A stretch of 64,000 bases of DNA from Sphingomonas sp. Ant H11 (GCF_000797515.1 NZ_JSBN01000015.1:1-64000); one strand, 5' to 3'. Counted from the stretch's first letter, positions 51,271 to 60,810 are shown. Notes: a model not told the origin generated them from the sequence alone. Numbers and translations: made by a program.

Positions 51271-51405
51271 TGTCCCGCGTCGCCCAGTTGCGGTCATTCC
51301 CAGACCGATATTACGATGACGAGGATTTGGCCGACAGGCAACTTCTGTCACGCGGGGACGAAAGCTGCTATCGATAGTTAGCTGAAGCGCTGAAAGGCAC
51401 TCGCC

Positions 51406-52020
51406 ATGGACGATGCGGAAAAAACAAACGGCCACGTAATTGATCGCGACAAGCTTCACGGTGACTTCCCGACGCAATTTCAGGAGCCCGCTTTCTGGGA
51501 GGAACTCGGCCGCACGGTCGCTGCCTTTGGATTCATCGAGGGAGAGTTGGCGAAGGCCATTTACGCGCTCACCGGCGTGAAAGAGTTTGATCCCAAGGGC
51601 GATCCGGAAGCCTTTAACGCGTGGATCAAGACACTGGAAAAGGCCCTCACGGACCAGCTAGGCGCTCTCATCATGACCTACGACAAAGCGCTGACTGAAA
51701 ATCCCCGAACCAAGGAACACGACTTCAGCAGACTGATCGCCGAGCTCAAGGAGGCCAAAGAGATTAGAAATGCGCTGTGCCACGGTTCGTGGGGCAAACC
51801 CGACGATCAGGGGCGCACGGTGCCCAAGTTCGTGAGGCGCGGCCTCCAGATTTTCGAAACGCCGGTTGACGTCGCCTTCTTCAAACAAACCCGCGCCGCG
51901 CTAAGGGAAATCATCTGCGACATTCTCGATAGCGTGACAATGGTTGGCTACAAATTTCCGGGTTCCGACAGCCCCGGCGAGCAACTCTGGCCCGACCCAG
52001 CGACCCTTACGGTCGTTTAG
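51406..52020 (+). CDS. Protein of unknown function with an HEPN-like R-x4-H motif
   Basis: A 204-residue protein. It is helical throughout, begins MDDAEKTNGHVIDRDKLHG and contains FWEELGRTVAAFGFIEGELAKAIYALTG, an amphipathic helix, then EIRNALCHGSWG, whose R-N-A-L-C-H matches the R-x4-H motif of HEPN-domain RNases. The codon use looks less GC-rich than that of the flanking genes. No toxin or antitoxin partner, nucleotidyltransferase, or mobile element is beside it. It could be an orphan HEPN-like domain or a false match. Confidence 0.5.
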   Translation: MDDAEKTNGHVIDRDKLHGDFPTQFQEPAFWEELGRTVAAFGFIEGELAKAIYALTGVKEFDPKGDPEAFNAWIKTLEKALTDQLGALIMTYDKALTENPRTKEHDFSRLIAELKEAKEIRNALCHGSWGKPDDQGRTVPKFVRRGLQIFETPVDVAFFKQTRAALREIICDILDSVTMVGYKFPGSDSPGEQLWPDPATLTVV

Positions 52021-52472
52021 CGGCCAAAAAACGCGCGTCGATTTTGAGTGACCGCTTTCCACCAACCCAACCCTAGCCTGTCCTACATCCCCGCATTGTG
52101 CCACGCTCGCTGCATGCCAGGCACCGTCCGTTGCCCACGCCACAGCGCCGCCGTACCTGTCGCCCCCTTGGGCGGGGCGCAAAAGAGCGGGGACGTAGCG
52201 TGGACTTTGTGGACTTCCGCACCCGACTCGCCTGCGGCCGATCCTGTTCGGCGCGATGCTGGCACGCGGGAAGCAGTGTGCACGCTCGCCCTGGCCAGTC
52301 GGCTTCGTACACTACGCCCCACCCGTCACCCCGGCCTTGTGCCGGGGTCCACCGGTGTCCGCTACGATCGCCAGCGAGAGCGCGGCGCGGTGGATGCGGG
52401 GACAGGCCCGGCATGACGGTGGCGGTGACGGTGACGGTGGCGGGGACGGCGCGACAGGCGGGTCGCGTTGCG
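52021..52472. other. Intergenic stretch with a palindromic repeat
   Basis: About 450 bases between the HEPN-like gene and the amidohydrolase gene. No coding frame with a ribosome binding site was found. It holds the second copy of the 95-base palindromic element (52324-52418) and a GGTGAC/GGTGGC simple repeat next to it (about 52415-52450). A GC-rich hairpin sits near 52160-52180. Confidence 0.6.
52324..52418. repeat. 95-bp intergenic palindromic repeat (BIME-like), copy 2
   Basis: Same 95-base length as the copy at 29166-29260: CGTCACCCCGGC...GCCGGGGTCCACC on the left, GGTGGATGC...GCCCGGCATGACG on the right, with a different 35-base centre. The left hairpin arms are conserved; the right hairpin has mutated in its loop. 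Confidence 0.85.
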
Positions 52473-54134
52473 CTACGGGCGCACCCACATCTTCACACCG
52501 CCGACCCAGGTCTGCTCAACCTTGGTCGCGCGCAGTTCGGTCGGCGAGGCGAGCAGCGGGTCCCGATCGACGATGATGAAATCGGCGCGCTGCCCGACGC
52601 CCAGCCGCCCGAATTTGTCCTCGGCAAAACCGGCATAGGCCGCCGCGCCCGTAAACGCCCACCACGCCTGCTCGCGCGTCACGCGCTCTTCGGGCCGCCA
52701 GCCACCAAAAGGCTGACCATCGGCGTCCTGGCGGGTGAAGGCTGCAGCCCAGCCCGCAAACGGATCGGGCTTTTCGACCGGATAATCCGACCCGAACGCC
52801 AGCGTCGCGCCATTTTTGAGCATCGAGCCCCAGGCATAGGCACCGCTCAACCGATCCGGCCCAAGCCGCGCCTCCGCCATAGTGCGATCACTGGTCTGGT
52901 GCGTCGGCTGCATCGAGGCGACGATGCCGTTCTTGCCGAAGCGCGGCAGATCGGCTGGGTCGACGATTTGCGCATGTTCGATCCGCCAGCGCCGATCGCC
53001 CTTATAGGTGTCGACCATGTCGTCGATCGCATCGAGCACTTCGGCATTGGCGCGATCACCAATGGCGTGGACCGCGACCTGATAATGGTCGAGCGCGGCG
53101 CGACTCATGTAATTGCGCAGCACGTCGTCCGAGAGGAAGCCAGCGCCCGATTGCCCGGGGGCGTCGCTATACGGCTTTTTCAGCCATGCCCCACGCGACC
53201 CGAGCGCGCCATCGGCATAGAGCTTCACGCCGCCCATGCGCAGCTTGTCGCCATAGAGCCACGGCGTCGGCCCTGCCCCGCCGATACGGATGGCGGTGTC
53301 CACGCCCATGGCGTAGCTCATGATGCGCACGCGCAAATTGCCGGCATCGCCCACACGACGATAGGCAAGCCAGTCGTCCATGCCGGTCCCCATATCGGCG
53401 GTCGCGGTGATGCCATAGCTCAGCAAAATGTCCTGCGCCTTCAGGAAAGCGAAATCGCGATCCTTGGGCAGTGGCTGCGGCACGACCTTTTCGACCAGCG
53501 CCTGCGCCGCATCGACGAACACGCCATTGGGCTGCAGGCCGGTCTTTTCGATGCGGCCGCCGGGGGGCGATACCGATTTGGCGGAAATGCCGGCCGTCTT
53601 CAGCGCCGCGCTATTGCCCCAACTGGCATGACCATCGGCGCGCGACAACCATACCGGGCGATCGCTGACCACGGCATCCAGATCGGCCGCAGTCGGGAAG
53701 CGACCAAGACCCCACACTTCCTGGTTCCAGCCACCGCCAATGATCCACTTTTTGTCGGGATTGGCCGCCGCATAGGCCGCAATCCGCGCCTTTGCCTCGT
53801 CCAGCGACTTGGCCGCCGACAGATCCAGCTCGAGCGCGCGAAAACCCAGCTCCATCACATGGCCGTGCGCGTCGATGAAACCGGGCAGCAGGACTTTGCC
53901 ATGTTCGTCGGCGCGCCAGTCCAGCTTGACCGGGCGCTTCTCATTATCGGCGAGCAGCTTCACCACCTTGCCATCGGGCGAAATCAAAACGCCGGTGAAG
54001 CGCACCACTTTGCCATTTTGGTCGAGCGTGATGCCGTTGACATTGTCCACCAACGCATCGGCAAACGCCGAGGTCGGCAGCGAAAGTGCCGCGAGAAGAA
54101 GCGCTGCACGGCGAGCGAAGGATGGGCTTTGCAT
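52473..54134 (-). CDS. Amidohydrolase family 3 (YtcJ-like), exported
   Basis: A 553-residue metallohydrolase. A signal peptide (about residues 1-26, AALLLAALSLPTSAFA) is followed by the metal-binding GFIDAHGHVME and later VHAIGDRAN, RRWRIEHAQI, GSDYPVE, the motifs of amidohydrolase 3 / YtcJ proteins. The substrate is unknown. The start at 54134 is the first ATG; a TTG six codons earlier is in frame. Confidence 0.9.
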   Translation of the reverse strand: MQSPSFARRAALLLAALSLPTSAFADALVDNVNGITLDQNGKVVRFTGVLISPDGKVVKLLADNEKRPVKLDWRADEHGKVLLPGFIDAHGHVMELGFRALELDLSAAKSLDEAKARIAAYAAANPDKKWIIGGGWNQEVWGLGRFPTAADLDAVVSDRPVWLSRADGHASWGNSAALKTAGISAKSVSPPGGRIEKTGLQPNGVFVDAAQALVEKVVPQPLPKDRDFAFLKAQDILLSYGITATADMGTGMDDWLAYRRVGDAGNLRVRIMSYAMGVDTAIRIGGAGPTPWLYGDKLRMGGVKLYADGALGSRGAWLKKPYSDAPGQSGAGFLSDDVLRNYMSRAALDHYQVAVHAIGDRANAEVLDAIDDMVDTYKGDRRWRIEHAQIVDPADLPRFGKNGIVASMQPTHQTSDRTMAEARLGPDRLSGAYAWGSMLKNGATLAFGSDYPVEKPDPFAGWAAAFTRQDADGQPFGGWRPEERVTREQAWWAFTGAAAYAGFAEDKFGRLGVGQRADFIIVDRDPLLASPTELRATKVEQTWVGGVKMWVRP

Positions 54135-54289
54135 GGGTAAGGCGATAAGCAATGTTCCTTCGCCGCGCCAGATGGTCTAGGCGCGCTGCCAGCTCCGTTG
54201 GTGTCGCGCATAGTGCGGCGCTGTCATTCGCGTGACGCGGAGCAAAGCAGATCAGCCCTTGGACACGTCCGGGGATAACGGAAGACAGA

Positions 54290-55528
54290 ATGGCCACGCA
54301 CACCCGCCCCGCGCCCGAAACCCTCCCCGTCACACTGCCCGATGTTCAGGCGGCTCACGCGCGCATTGCCGACCAGATCGTGCGAACCCCGACCTTCATC
54401 AGCAAGACGCTGTCGGAGCTGACCGGCGCAACGGTGTATCTGAAGTTCGAGAACCTCCAGTTTACCGCCGCCTATAAGGAGCGCGGCGCACTCAACACGC
54501 TGTTGCAACTGCCGGCGGGAACCAGCGGCGTCATCGCCGCGTCGGCTGGCAACCACGCGCAGGGCCTGGCTTATCATGCCAACCGGCTCGGTATCCCCGC
54601 GACGATCGTGATGCCGACCAACACGCCGACGGTGAAGGTGACGCAGACCGAAGGCCACGGTGCGACCGTCGTGCTATTTGGCGACACCTTCGATGCCGCT
54701 TATGCCCATGCCCGTGAGTTGGAGGTGGAGCGCGGACTGACCTTCGTCCACCCCTTCGACGATGCGCGCGTTATCGCAGGCCAAGGCACCGTCGCGATCG
54801 AAATGCTGCAGGACGTGCCCAGCATCGATACCTTCCTTACGCCAATCGGCGGTGGCGGGCTGATTTCGGGCATGGCGGTGGTCGCGGCTGCGGCCGACCA
54901 TCCCATCGAAGTCATCGGGGTCGAAGCGGAATTGTTCCCCTCCATGTATAATCGCATCAACGGCACCGACATGCCGTGCGCCGGCGACACGCTCGCCGAA
55001 GGCATTGCCGTCAAGGAACCGGGCGCGATCACGTCGAACATGGTCCGCGCTTTGGTCGATGACATCGTATTGGTCAGCGAACGCAGCCTGGAGCAAGCGG
55101 TCAGCCTGCTGCTGCAAATCGAAAAGACCGTGGTCGAGGGTGCCGGAGCCGCAGGCCTTGCCGCCTTGCTGCAGCACCCCGAACGTTTCGCGGGCAAGAC
55201 TGTCGGCGTCGTCCTGTGCGGCGGCAATATCGACACGCGTTTGCTGGCCAACGTCCTGCTCCGCGACCTAGCGCGGTCGGGGCGACTGGCGCGACTGCGC
55301 ATCCGCTTGCAGGACCAGCCCGGCGCACTGTTCAACGTCGCGCGGATTTTCGATGCCGAGCGCGTCAATATCATCGAAATCTATCACCAGCGCGTGTTCA
55401 CCACCCTGCCGGCCAAGGGGTTGATCACCGATGTGGAATGCGAAACCCGCGACCGTGCGCATCTCGATCGGTTGATCGCCGCGCTCCGCGTCGGCGGCTA
55501 TGAAGTGAGCACCGTCGAACTGGCGTGA
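54290..55528 (+). CDS. ilvA: Threonine ammonia-lyase (threonine dehydratase)
   Basis: PLP enzyme that deaminates threonine to 2-oxobutanoate, the first step of isoleucine synthesis. The PLP lysine is in AAYKERGAL; GVIAASAGNHAQGLAYHA and TPIGGGGLISG are the cofactor motifs. A C-terminal ACT domain (LRIRLQDQPGALFNVARIFD) suggests feedback control. 412 residues, typical of the short threonine deaminase form. A hairpin terminator follows. Confidence 0.93.
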   Translation: MATHTRPAPETLPVTLPDVQAAHARIADQIVRTPTFISKTLSELTGATVYLKFENLQFTAAYKERGALNTLLQLPAGTSGVIAASAGNHAQGLAYHANRLGIPATIVMPTNTPTVKVTQTEGHGATVVLFGDTFDAAYAHARELEVERGLTFVHPFDDARVIAGQGTVAIEMLQDVPSIDTFLTPIGGGGLISGMAVVAAAADHPIEVIGVEAELFPSMYNRINGTDMPCAGDTLAEGIAVKEPGAITSNMVRALVDDIVLVSERSLEQAVSLLLQIEKTVVEGAGAAGLAALLQHPERFAGKTVGVVLCGGNIDTRLLANVLLRDLARSGRLARLRIRLQDQPGALFNVARIFDAERVNIIEIYHQRVFTTLPAKGLITDVECETRDRAHLDRLIAALRVGGYEVSTVELA

Positions 55529-55539
55529 CGAGTGGAATC

Positions 55540-55563
55540 GGGCGTGCGACCAACCGCACGCCC
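55540..55563 (+). terminator. Hairpin terminator after ilvA
   Basis: GGGCGTGCG pairs with CGCACGCCC around a six-base loop, 11 bases after the ilvA stop. There is no long T-tract. Confidence 0.6.
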
Positions 55564-55746
55564 CGGCCTTCCGCAATGGACCTCAACACTGCATTATAGG
55601 TGGATCGCGCACGGTCCGTCGTTTTCGGCGTCGCGTTAACCACCATTGTTGGTAAAGCCGCTTTTCATCACGTTCCATCCGATTCATAACGGGGCCACGA
55701 GCCGCCACAGCGACGGCGCGCTCCCTGGTTCAAGGAACGATACGCG

Positions 55747-56547
55747 GTGACAGCGCCATTTCGCTTTCCAAGGTTTTTCGTCACCAGCCCTTCGCCGTGC
55801 CCGTATTTGCCCGACCGGCAGGAACGGAAGGTCTTTACGGAGCTTCGTGGGGAACAAGCTGGCGACTTGAACGATGCGCTGAGCCGCATCGGTTTCCGCC
55901 GCAGTCAATCGGTTGCCTATCGACCGAGCTGCGCGGGCTGTTCCGCCTGCGTATCGGTTCGGGTGGTGGCCGCCGGTTTTGCCCCCAACGCCACCCAGCG
56001 CAAGCACCTGCGCCGGAACGCCGATCTGGAAGTCGCCGCCTGCCGCCCATGGGCAACCGACGAACAGTATCAGTTGCTCCGACGTTATCTCGCCGCCCGG
56101 CATCCTGGCGGCGGCATGGCGGATATGGACGAGGGCGATTATGCCGACATGGTCGAGCATTCGCCCGTTAACAGTTTCATCGTCGAATATCGCGAGCCAT
56201 CGATACATGGTGAACGCGGCAAGCTGATCGGTGCGTGCCTGACCGACCAGCAGGCCGACGGGCTTTCGATGATCTACAGCTTCTTCGATCCCGAGCATGC
56301 CGAGCGCCCGGGACTCGGCACCATCATCATCATGGACCACATCCTGCGCGCACGCGCGGCGGGCTTGCCCTATGTCTACCTTGGCTATTGGGTTAAGGGG
56401 TCGCAGCGCATGGCGTACAAGGTCCGCTATCAGCCGATCGAAGCGCTCGGCCCGAGTGGTTGGTCCCTGTTGGTCGACGAAGAGGCGACTTACCGGCCAC
56501 CGGCCGAACGCCATGCAGTCTCGGATCACCTCGCCAGCGCCCGCTGA
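55747..56547 (+). CDS. bpt: Aspartate/glutamate leucyltransferase (arginyltransferase family)
   Basis: Adds Leu from tRNA to N-terminal Asp or Glu, marking proteins for ClpS/ClpAP degradation. [29 protein letters not shown] and [16 protein letters not shown] (paired cysteines) are the N-terminal domain; [20 protein letters not shown] is the C-terminal GNAT-like part. 266 residues, a GTG start with AAGGA upstream. The family is clear; bacterial members are Bpt rather than Ate1. Confidence 0.92.
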   Translation: MTAPFRFPRFFVTSPSPCPYLPDRQERKVFTELRGEQAGDLNDALSRIGFRRSQSVAYRPSCAGCSACVSVRVVAAGFAPNATQRKHLRRNADLEVAACRPWATDEQYQLLRRYLAARHPGGGMADMDEGDYADMVEHSPVNSFIVEYREPSIHGERGKLIGACLTDQQADGLSMIYSFFDPEHAERPGLGTIIIMDHILRARAAGLPYVYLGYWVKGSQRMAYKVRYQPIEALGPSGWSLLVDEEATYRPPAERHAVSDHLASAR

Positions 56548-56570
56548 TCCTGGCGGTCGCTGACGCTATC

Positions 56571-57377
56571 CTATTGGCCGCTGCGATCGACGTGGAGATC
56601 GACGTCCAGCATCTCCTCACCTTCGCCAAGCCGAGACCCGGCCACCGGGGCGGCTCCGGCCGAATCGAGCGCTACTGCCACTCGGGCATAGGCTTCGTCC
56701 GCGCTGAGGCCGGTACATGGGTCAAACGCGACCCAGCCCAATCCCGCCACATGCGCCTCCGCCCAGCCGTGGGGAGCCGGACGCCCGGCTCCAACCACAC
56801 AAGCCGGGCTATACCCTGAGACATAGCGGGCCGGGACGTCGAGCGTGCGCGCCGCCGTGATGAAGACCTGCGCCATATCGCGAGCACTGGCCTCCCCTTG
56901 CGAAAAGGCTGCAATCGCACTCCGCCCGGCCACCGCGCGCCCGCGATCGAGCGCGAAGCGGCGATGGACGGCAAGGTTCAACGCATGAAGCCGGGCAACC
57001 GGATCTGGCTCCCGAATTGCTCGCGCGAAGGCGACAATCTCTGCATCAGGCGTCGTCAGGGGCGTGGTCCGGAGAAACACTGCGGGCGGTAACGGCTCAT
57101 GCGCGCCATGGACGACCCCGTTGGAGGGGTTGGTCAGCACTTCGCCGGACACTGCAATTTCGATGCTTTCGATCGGCCCTTCGACATAGAGCATCGTCGT
57201 GCGATTGCCGAAGCCGTCGCGGCCGTGCCGCAGGCGGGCATCGCAATCGACATGCAGGTTCCAGCTCGCGACGGATTGGTCATGCGTGCCATCGGGAATC
57301 AGGCGGAGCAACTGCGTCAAGCGCGCCTGCGGGCTGGAAAAGCGATAGGTCGTGCGATGATCGACCGACAGCCGCAT
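56571..57377 (-). CDS. Transglutaminase-like protein without the catalytic cysteine
   Basis: A 268-residue protein: an N-terminal Bact_transglu_N-like part (MRLSVDHRTTYRFSSPQARLTQLLRLIP, FGNRTTMLYVEGP) and a transglutaminase core. The usual GVCQDFAHL at the active-site helix reads ASARDMAQVF, so Cys is replaced by Ala. The His (PHGWAEAHV) and Asp (VAFDPCTGL) remain. Its ATG overlaps the alpha-E gene stop by one base (TGATG). It is the last gene of a leftward operon with an ATP-grasp and an alpha-E protein. Activity as a protease or ligase is therefore doubtful. Confidence 0.85.
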   Translation of the reverse strand: MRLSVDHRTTYRFSSPQARLTQLLRLIPDGTHDQSVASWNLHVDCDARLRHGRDGFGNRTTMLYVEGPIESIEIAVSGEVLTNPSNGVVHGAHEPLPPAVFLRTTPLTTPDAEIVAFARAIREPDPVARLHALNLAVHRRFALDRGRAVAGRSAIAAFSQGEASARDMAQVFITAARTLDVPARYVSGYSPACVVGAGRPAPHGWAEAHVAGLGWVAFDPCTGLSADEAYARVAVALDSAGAAPVAGSRLGEGEEMLDVDLHVDRSGQ

Positions 57378-58327
57378 CAGGTGAACTTGAACTGGCGGCC
57401 GACCGCCATGTGCAATTGGTCGTTTTCGGCAATGAAGCCTTGCAGAAACTGGTGCAGCCCCTGCGCGATCACGTCGCCCGAGCGCAGCCGTTGCAGGCGC
57501 TGCTGCCGCGCCCGTGCCATGCGGTCGGCCTCGCCGTGGAGCCCGGTGCGCTTGGCAAGCAGATTGAGGATCTCGACCGCTTCCTCGACCGACGCGGCGA
57601 GACTGCGGGGGAGTTCGGGCCGGGCGATCAACAAATCGATGACGTTCGCCGGTCGCAGGCCTTCGGAATAGAGCCAGCGATACGCCGTGACAGCCGACAC
57701 CGTCTGCAGGATGGTTGTCCATTGGTCGCGATCAACCACGCCACCGACGCGTTCGCCCTCGGGCAGCAGGATGTGATATTTCACATCGAGCAGGCGGGCG
57801 GTATTGTCCGCGCGCTCAATTGCCTGACCAAGGCGGATGAACCACGTCGTCTGGTTGCGCAACATACGATGGACCGCGCCTTCGAAGCCGCGCGTTTCCG
57901 CCTTGATCGCCTCGACGAGGTTGAGCGTCGCCATCGCCCCGCCCTGCCCCTGCGCACCCGGACTGGTGCGGTGGTCGAAAATCAACCAGGCACGGTTGAT
58001 CCCGGTCCAGGCTTCCTTGGTGAGGGCGGTGCGGACCGCGCGTGCATTGTTGCGGGCCATGTCGATCGATCGGACCATCGACCCCGGGTGGCTGGAATCG
58101 AGCGTAAGAAACCGCGCGACATGCGCTTGGGTAATCGACCGCCCGGTTTCGGCAAAGGCGGCGTCCGTTTCGGTCACTGCCAGCGCCGACGCCCAGGCCG
58201 CCTCCCCCGCCGGACGCGGAGACAGGACGTCCAGGCGGACCGTCGCCTCCACCAGACGCGCGATGAAATCGGTCCGCTCGACATAGCGACCCAGCCAATA
58301 AAGCGATGAGGCGGTACGGCTCAGCAT
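57377..58327 (-). CDS. Alpha-E domain protein
   Basis: A 316-residue all-helical protein; MLSRTASSLYWLGRYVERTDFIARLVE and FIRLGQAIERADNTARLLDVKYH are the repeated helices of the alpha-E family. The conserved charged residues (ERTD/ERAD) suggest an active or scaffold site. Such proteins are nearly always encoded with ATP-grasp enzymes and are predicted to help make a modified peptide or similar product. The stop overlaps the start of the transglutaminase-like gene. Confidence 0.9.
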   Translation of the reverse strand: MLSRTASSLYWLGRYVERTDFIARLVEATVRLDVLSPRPAGEAAWASALAVTETDAAFAETGRSITQAHVARFLTLDSSHPGSMVRSIDMARNNARAVRTALTKEAWTGINRAWLIFDHRTSPGAQGQGGAMATLNLVEAIKAETRGFEGAVHRMLRNQTTWFIRLGQAIERADNTARLLDVKYHILLPEGERVGGVVDRDQWTTILQTVSAVTAYRWLYSEGLRPANVIDLLIARPELPRSLAASVEEAVEILNLLAKRTGLHGEADRMARARQQRLQRLRSGDVIAQGLHQFLQGFIAENDQLHMAVGRQFKFT

Positions 58328-58367
58328 CGGCCACCCGCCTTCGCCGACGTGCGCGTCCGCGCCGGGC

Positions 58368-59846
58368 TCACGCGGCCTGCCCCTGCGATTGGGTCAGGAA
58401 CTCGGCAGGCTGCACGCCGTCATCCATCAATACGAAGCTGTCTTTCGTGCCCCCGCCCTGCGAGGAATTGACCACTAACGATCCTTCCTTCAGCGCAACC
58501 CGGGTCAGGCCGCCAGGCACCACTTGAACGCCCTTCGATCCGGTCAACACGAATGGCCGGAAATCGACATGGCGCGGCGCAAGGCCGATTTCCGTCATCG
58601 TCGGCACCGTCGACAGCGCCAGCGTTGGCTGCGCGATATAGCGGTGCGGCTCTGCCATCAGGGCGGCACGAAACGCCTCGATCTCGGCCTTGGTGGCCGT
58701 CGGCCCGACGAGCATACCGTAGCCTCCCGAACCATCGACCAGTTTCACCACCACATCCGCCAGATTATCGAGCACGTATCGAAGCGCCTGCGGCTCGCGG
58801 CACCGCCAGGTTTCGACATTGGGGAGTTTCGGATCCGCTCCCGAATAGAATTTCACGATCTCGGGCATGTAGGAATAGATCGCCTTATCATCGGCAATGC
58901 CATTGCCCGGCGCGTTCAAGATCGCGACATTGCCCGCCGCATAAGCCGCGATCAGCCCCGGCACCCCCAGCATCGAATCCGGCCGAAACACCAACGGATC
59001 GAGATAGTCATCGTCAATGCGACGATAGATGACATCTACTTTCACGCGCCCCGCGATCGTGCGCATCCAGACGATATCGTCATCGACCACGAGATCGGCC
59101 GCCTCGACCAGTTCAACCCCCATCGAGTCCGCCAGGAAGCTGTGTTCGTAATAGGCCGAATTATAATGTCCCGGCGTCAACACCACGCACACCGGCGCGG
59201 CGACGCCCTGCGGCGCGACCGATTTCATCGTCTCGAGGAGGCGATCGGGATAGGAATCTACGGCGGCGACGCGAAAATCGCGAAACAATTCGGGACACAG
59301 TCGCAGCATCGCCTCGCGATTTTCCAGCATGTAGCTGACGCCCGAGGGCGTGCGCGCATTGTCCTCCAGCACGAAGAAATCGTCGGGCCCGGTTCGCACC
59401 AGATCGATCCCGCAAATATGCGCCCATACGTCGTGCGGTGGTCGGATACCGGCAATTTCGGGCCGGAACTGCGGATTGCCGAAGATCAAATCCGGCGGCA
59501 GCACGCCTTCGGCCAGGATCCGACGCTCACCGTAAATGTCGTGCAGGAATGCGTTGATCGCCTCAACGCGCTGCACCAACCCATCCGAAAGCCGCGCCCA
59601 TTCGCTGGCGAGGAAGATTCGCGGCACGATGTCGAACGGGATGATGCGTTCGCTTGCATCGCTATCCCCATAGACCGCAAAAGTGATGCCGAGTTGTCGA
59701 AAGGTTGCTTCGGCCGACTGTTGCCGCCTGCGCAATTCCGCATCGGGCGTGCTCTCGATCCAGTTCCCAAGCGCGGCCAATTCTGCGCGGGGCGTGGCCG
59801 ACCCAGCCTGCCCCATGATTTCATCAAACGCTGACCGCATCCCCAT
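58368..59846 (-). CDS. Circularly permuted ATP-grasp type 2 protein
   Basis: A 492-residue protein of the DUF404/DUF407 family with a circularly permuted ATP-grasp fold. IIPFDIVPRIFLASEWARLSDGLVQRVEAINAFLHDIYG is the family start; FVLEDNARTPSGVSYMLENREA holds the Mg/ATP acidic and Asn residues; VVVKLVDGSGGYGMLVGP is the glycine-rich loop and the end is VNSSQGGGTKDSFVL. ATP-grasp enzymes ligate a carboxylate to an amine. First gene of the operon with alpha-E (40-base gap) and the transglutaminase-like gene. Confidence 0.93.
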   Translation of the reverse strand: MGMRSAFDEIMGQAGSATPRAELAALGNWIESTPDAELRRRQQSAEATFRQLGITFAVYGDSDASERIIPFDIVPRIFLASEWARLSDGLVQRVEAINAFLHDIYGERRILAEGVLPPDLIFGNPQFRPEIAGIRPPHDVWAHICGIDLVRTGPDDFFVLEDNARTPSGVSYMLENREAMLRLCPELFRDFRVAAVDSYPDRLLETMKSVAPQGVAAPVCVVLTPGHYNSAYYEHSFLADSMGVELVEAADLVVDDDIVWMRTIAGRVKVDVIYRRIDDDYLDPLVFRPDSMLGVPGLIAAYAAGNVAILNAPGNGIADDKAIYSYMPEIVKFYSGADPKLPNVETWRCREPQALRYVLDNLADVVVKLVDGSGGYGMLVGPTATKAEIEAFRAALMAEPHRYIAQPTLALSTVPTMTEIGLAPRHVDFRPFVLTGSKGVQVVPGGLTRVALKEGSLVVNSSQGGGTKDSFVLMDDGVQPAEFLTQSQGQAA

Positions 59847-60024
59847 CTAACGGTAAAGCCCCCAAAACGCCGCGGGTTCCATGCTGCGACGGATTGCTGC
59901 GCCGCACAAGGGGGCAAAGCGTCAGCAATACCGATTGGTTTCTGACAGCGAAGCGTTCGTTCAAATTGAGTAGAACGACTCTGATGCCAAATCCCGTTTT
60001 TCGTGTTACTCGCTTACCAACGAC

Positions 60025-60537
60025 ATGGACGAGGGAAAGCCCGTCTTCGGGATTAGCGATACCGTGCCAAAATTCATGTTGCTTCATGAACACTGCGGAA
60101 CACGTGATCCGTGCAATATTTTGGAAGATCCCCCCATTAAAACTATGCGCGCTTCCCACGAACGGAGACTTGATGACATCGTATTCATGGCGGTGTCGTT
60201 ACTTGACTGCAGCTTGGCGATGATCACCGACGCCAGCGAAAACAAGCGCGTACTCGCATGTGCCGTGCGGGGCGACGGCGAGAATTCATTTGCGATCAAT
60301 GACGCGCCGCAGCGGTGGCTCGACCCGGTAGACGCCGAGCGGGTCGGCCTTCTCTTTTATTGCGGCTTCCCGCTCCGGACCGCGGCGGGCGACAATATCG
60401 GCCACCTTGGCGTATACGATGTCGAACACCGCAAGGTTGGGCAGATGGAGCTCGACATGATGCTGCGGCTTTCGCGTATTGCCGCTGCACTTTTGGAAAG
60501 CGTCGGCGGTGCGTTAACAGCTGACCTTGTCGATTAG
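60025..60537 (+). CDS. Standalone GAF-like domain protein
   Basis: A 170-residue protein that is close to one GAF domain: DIVFMAVSLLDCSLAMITDAS, then FYCGFPLRTAAGDNIGHLGVYDVEHRKVGQMELDMMLRLSRIAAALLE. GAF domains bind cyclic nucleotides, haem or other small ligands. No output domain is fused. Its 3' end overlaps the convergent small gene by 24 bases. The DNA around it is less GC-rich. Function unknown. Confidence 0.75.
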   Translation: MDEGKPVFGISDTVPKFMLLHEHCGTRDPCNILEDPPIKTMRASHERRLDDIVFMAVSLLDCSLAMITDASENKRVLACAVRGDGENSFAINDAPQRWLDPVDAERVGLLFYCGFPLRTAAGDNIGHLGVYDVEHRKVGQMELDMMLRLSRIAAALLESVGGALTADLVD

Positions 60538-60810
60538 ACCCAACAGGTGCTGGCCCCGCCGCGTGATCAATGCACCGATCACCCGCGGCTCTGGATCGGC
60601 ACCAAGTACCATGGCATCGTAAGAAATAAATCCGTGGTCGTTCAGATATTGAACGGTATGCACGAAGTCGCGATCCGTAACGCCTCCTGACGCAAGAGGA
60701 AGTGCGCCCGGCAGCAGCATCGCAGAATTCGGCCAACGGTCGGTCAGCGCACTCAGCACCTCGCGCGCAAGGGGGGCAGCATCATGGATCGATGTCAGGC
60801 CTTCGGTCAT
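60514..60810 (-). CDS. Small protein of unknown function, possibly winged-helix-like
   Basis: A 98-residue protein; SIHDAAPLAREVLSALTDRWP and FVHTVQYLNDHGFISYDAMV resemble helix-rich N-terminal and recognition-like segments, followed by EPRVIGALITRRGQHLLGL, which could be a wing. A CtrA-type box (TTAA-N7-TTAA, 60880-60894) and a 14-base palindrome lie 30-85 bases upstream, so CtrA may control it. Function unknown. Confidence 0.6.
   Translation of the reverse strand: MTEGLTSIHDAAPLAREVLSALTDRWPNSAMLLPGALPLASGGVTDRDFVHTVQYLNDHGFISYDAMVLGADPEPRVIGALITRRGQHLLGLIDKVSC

Noticed and set aside
51123..51377. A plus-strand frame after ctrA with an acidic C-terminal part
   Set aside because: It overlaps the end of ctrA in another frame and includes the terminator; no start signal, no family.
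52098..54140. A 680-codon plus-strand frame opposite the amidohydrolase
   Set aside because: Antisense shadow of a gene with clear metal-binding motifs; composition is Arg/His-rich without any domain.
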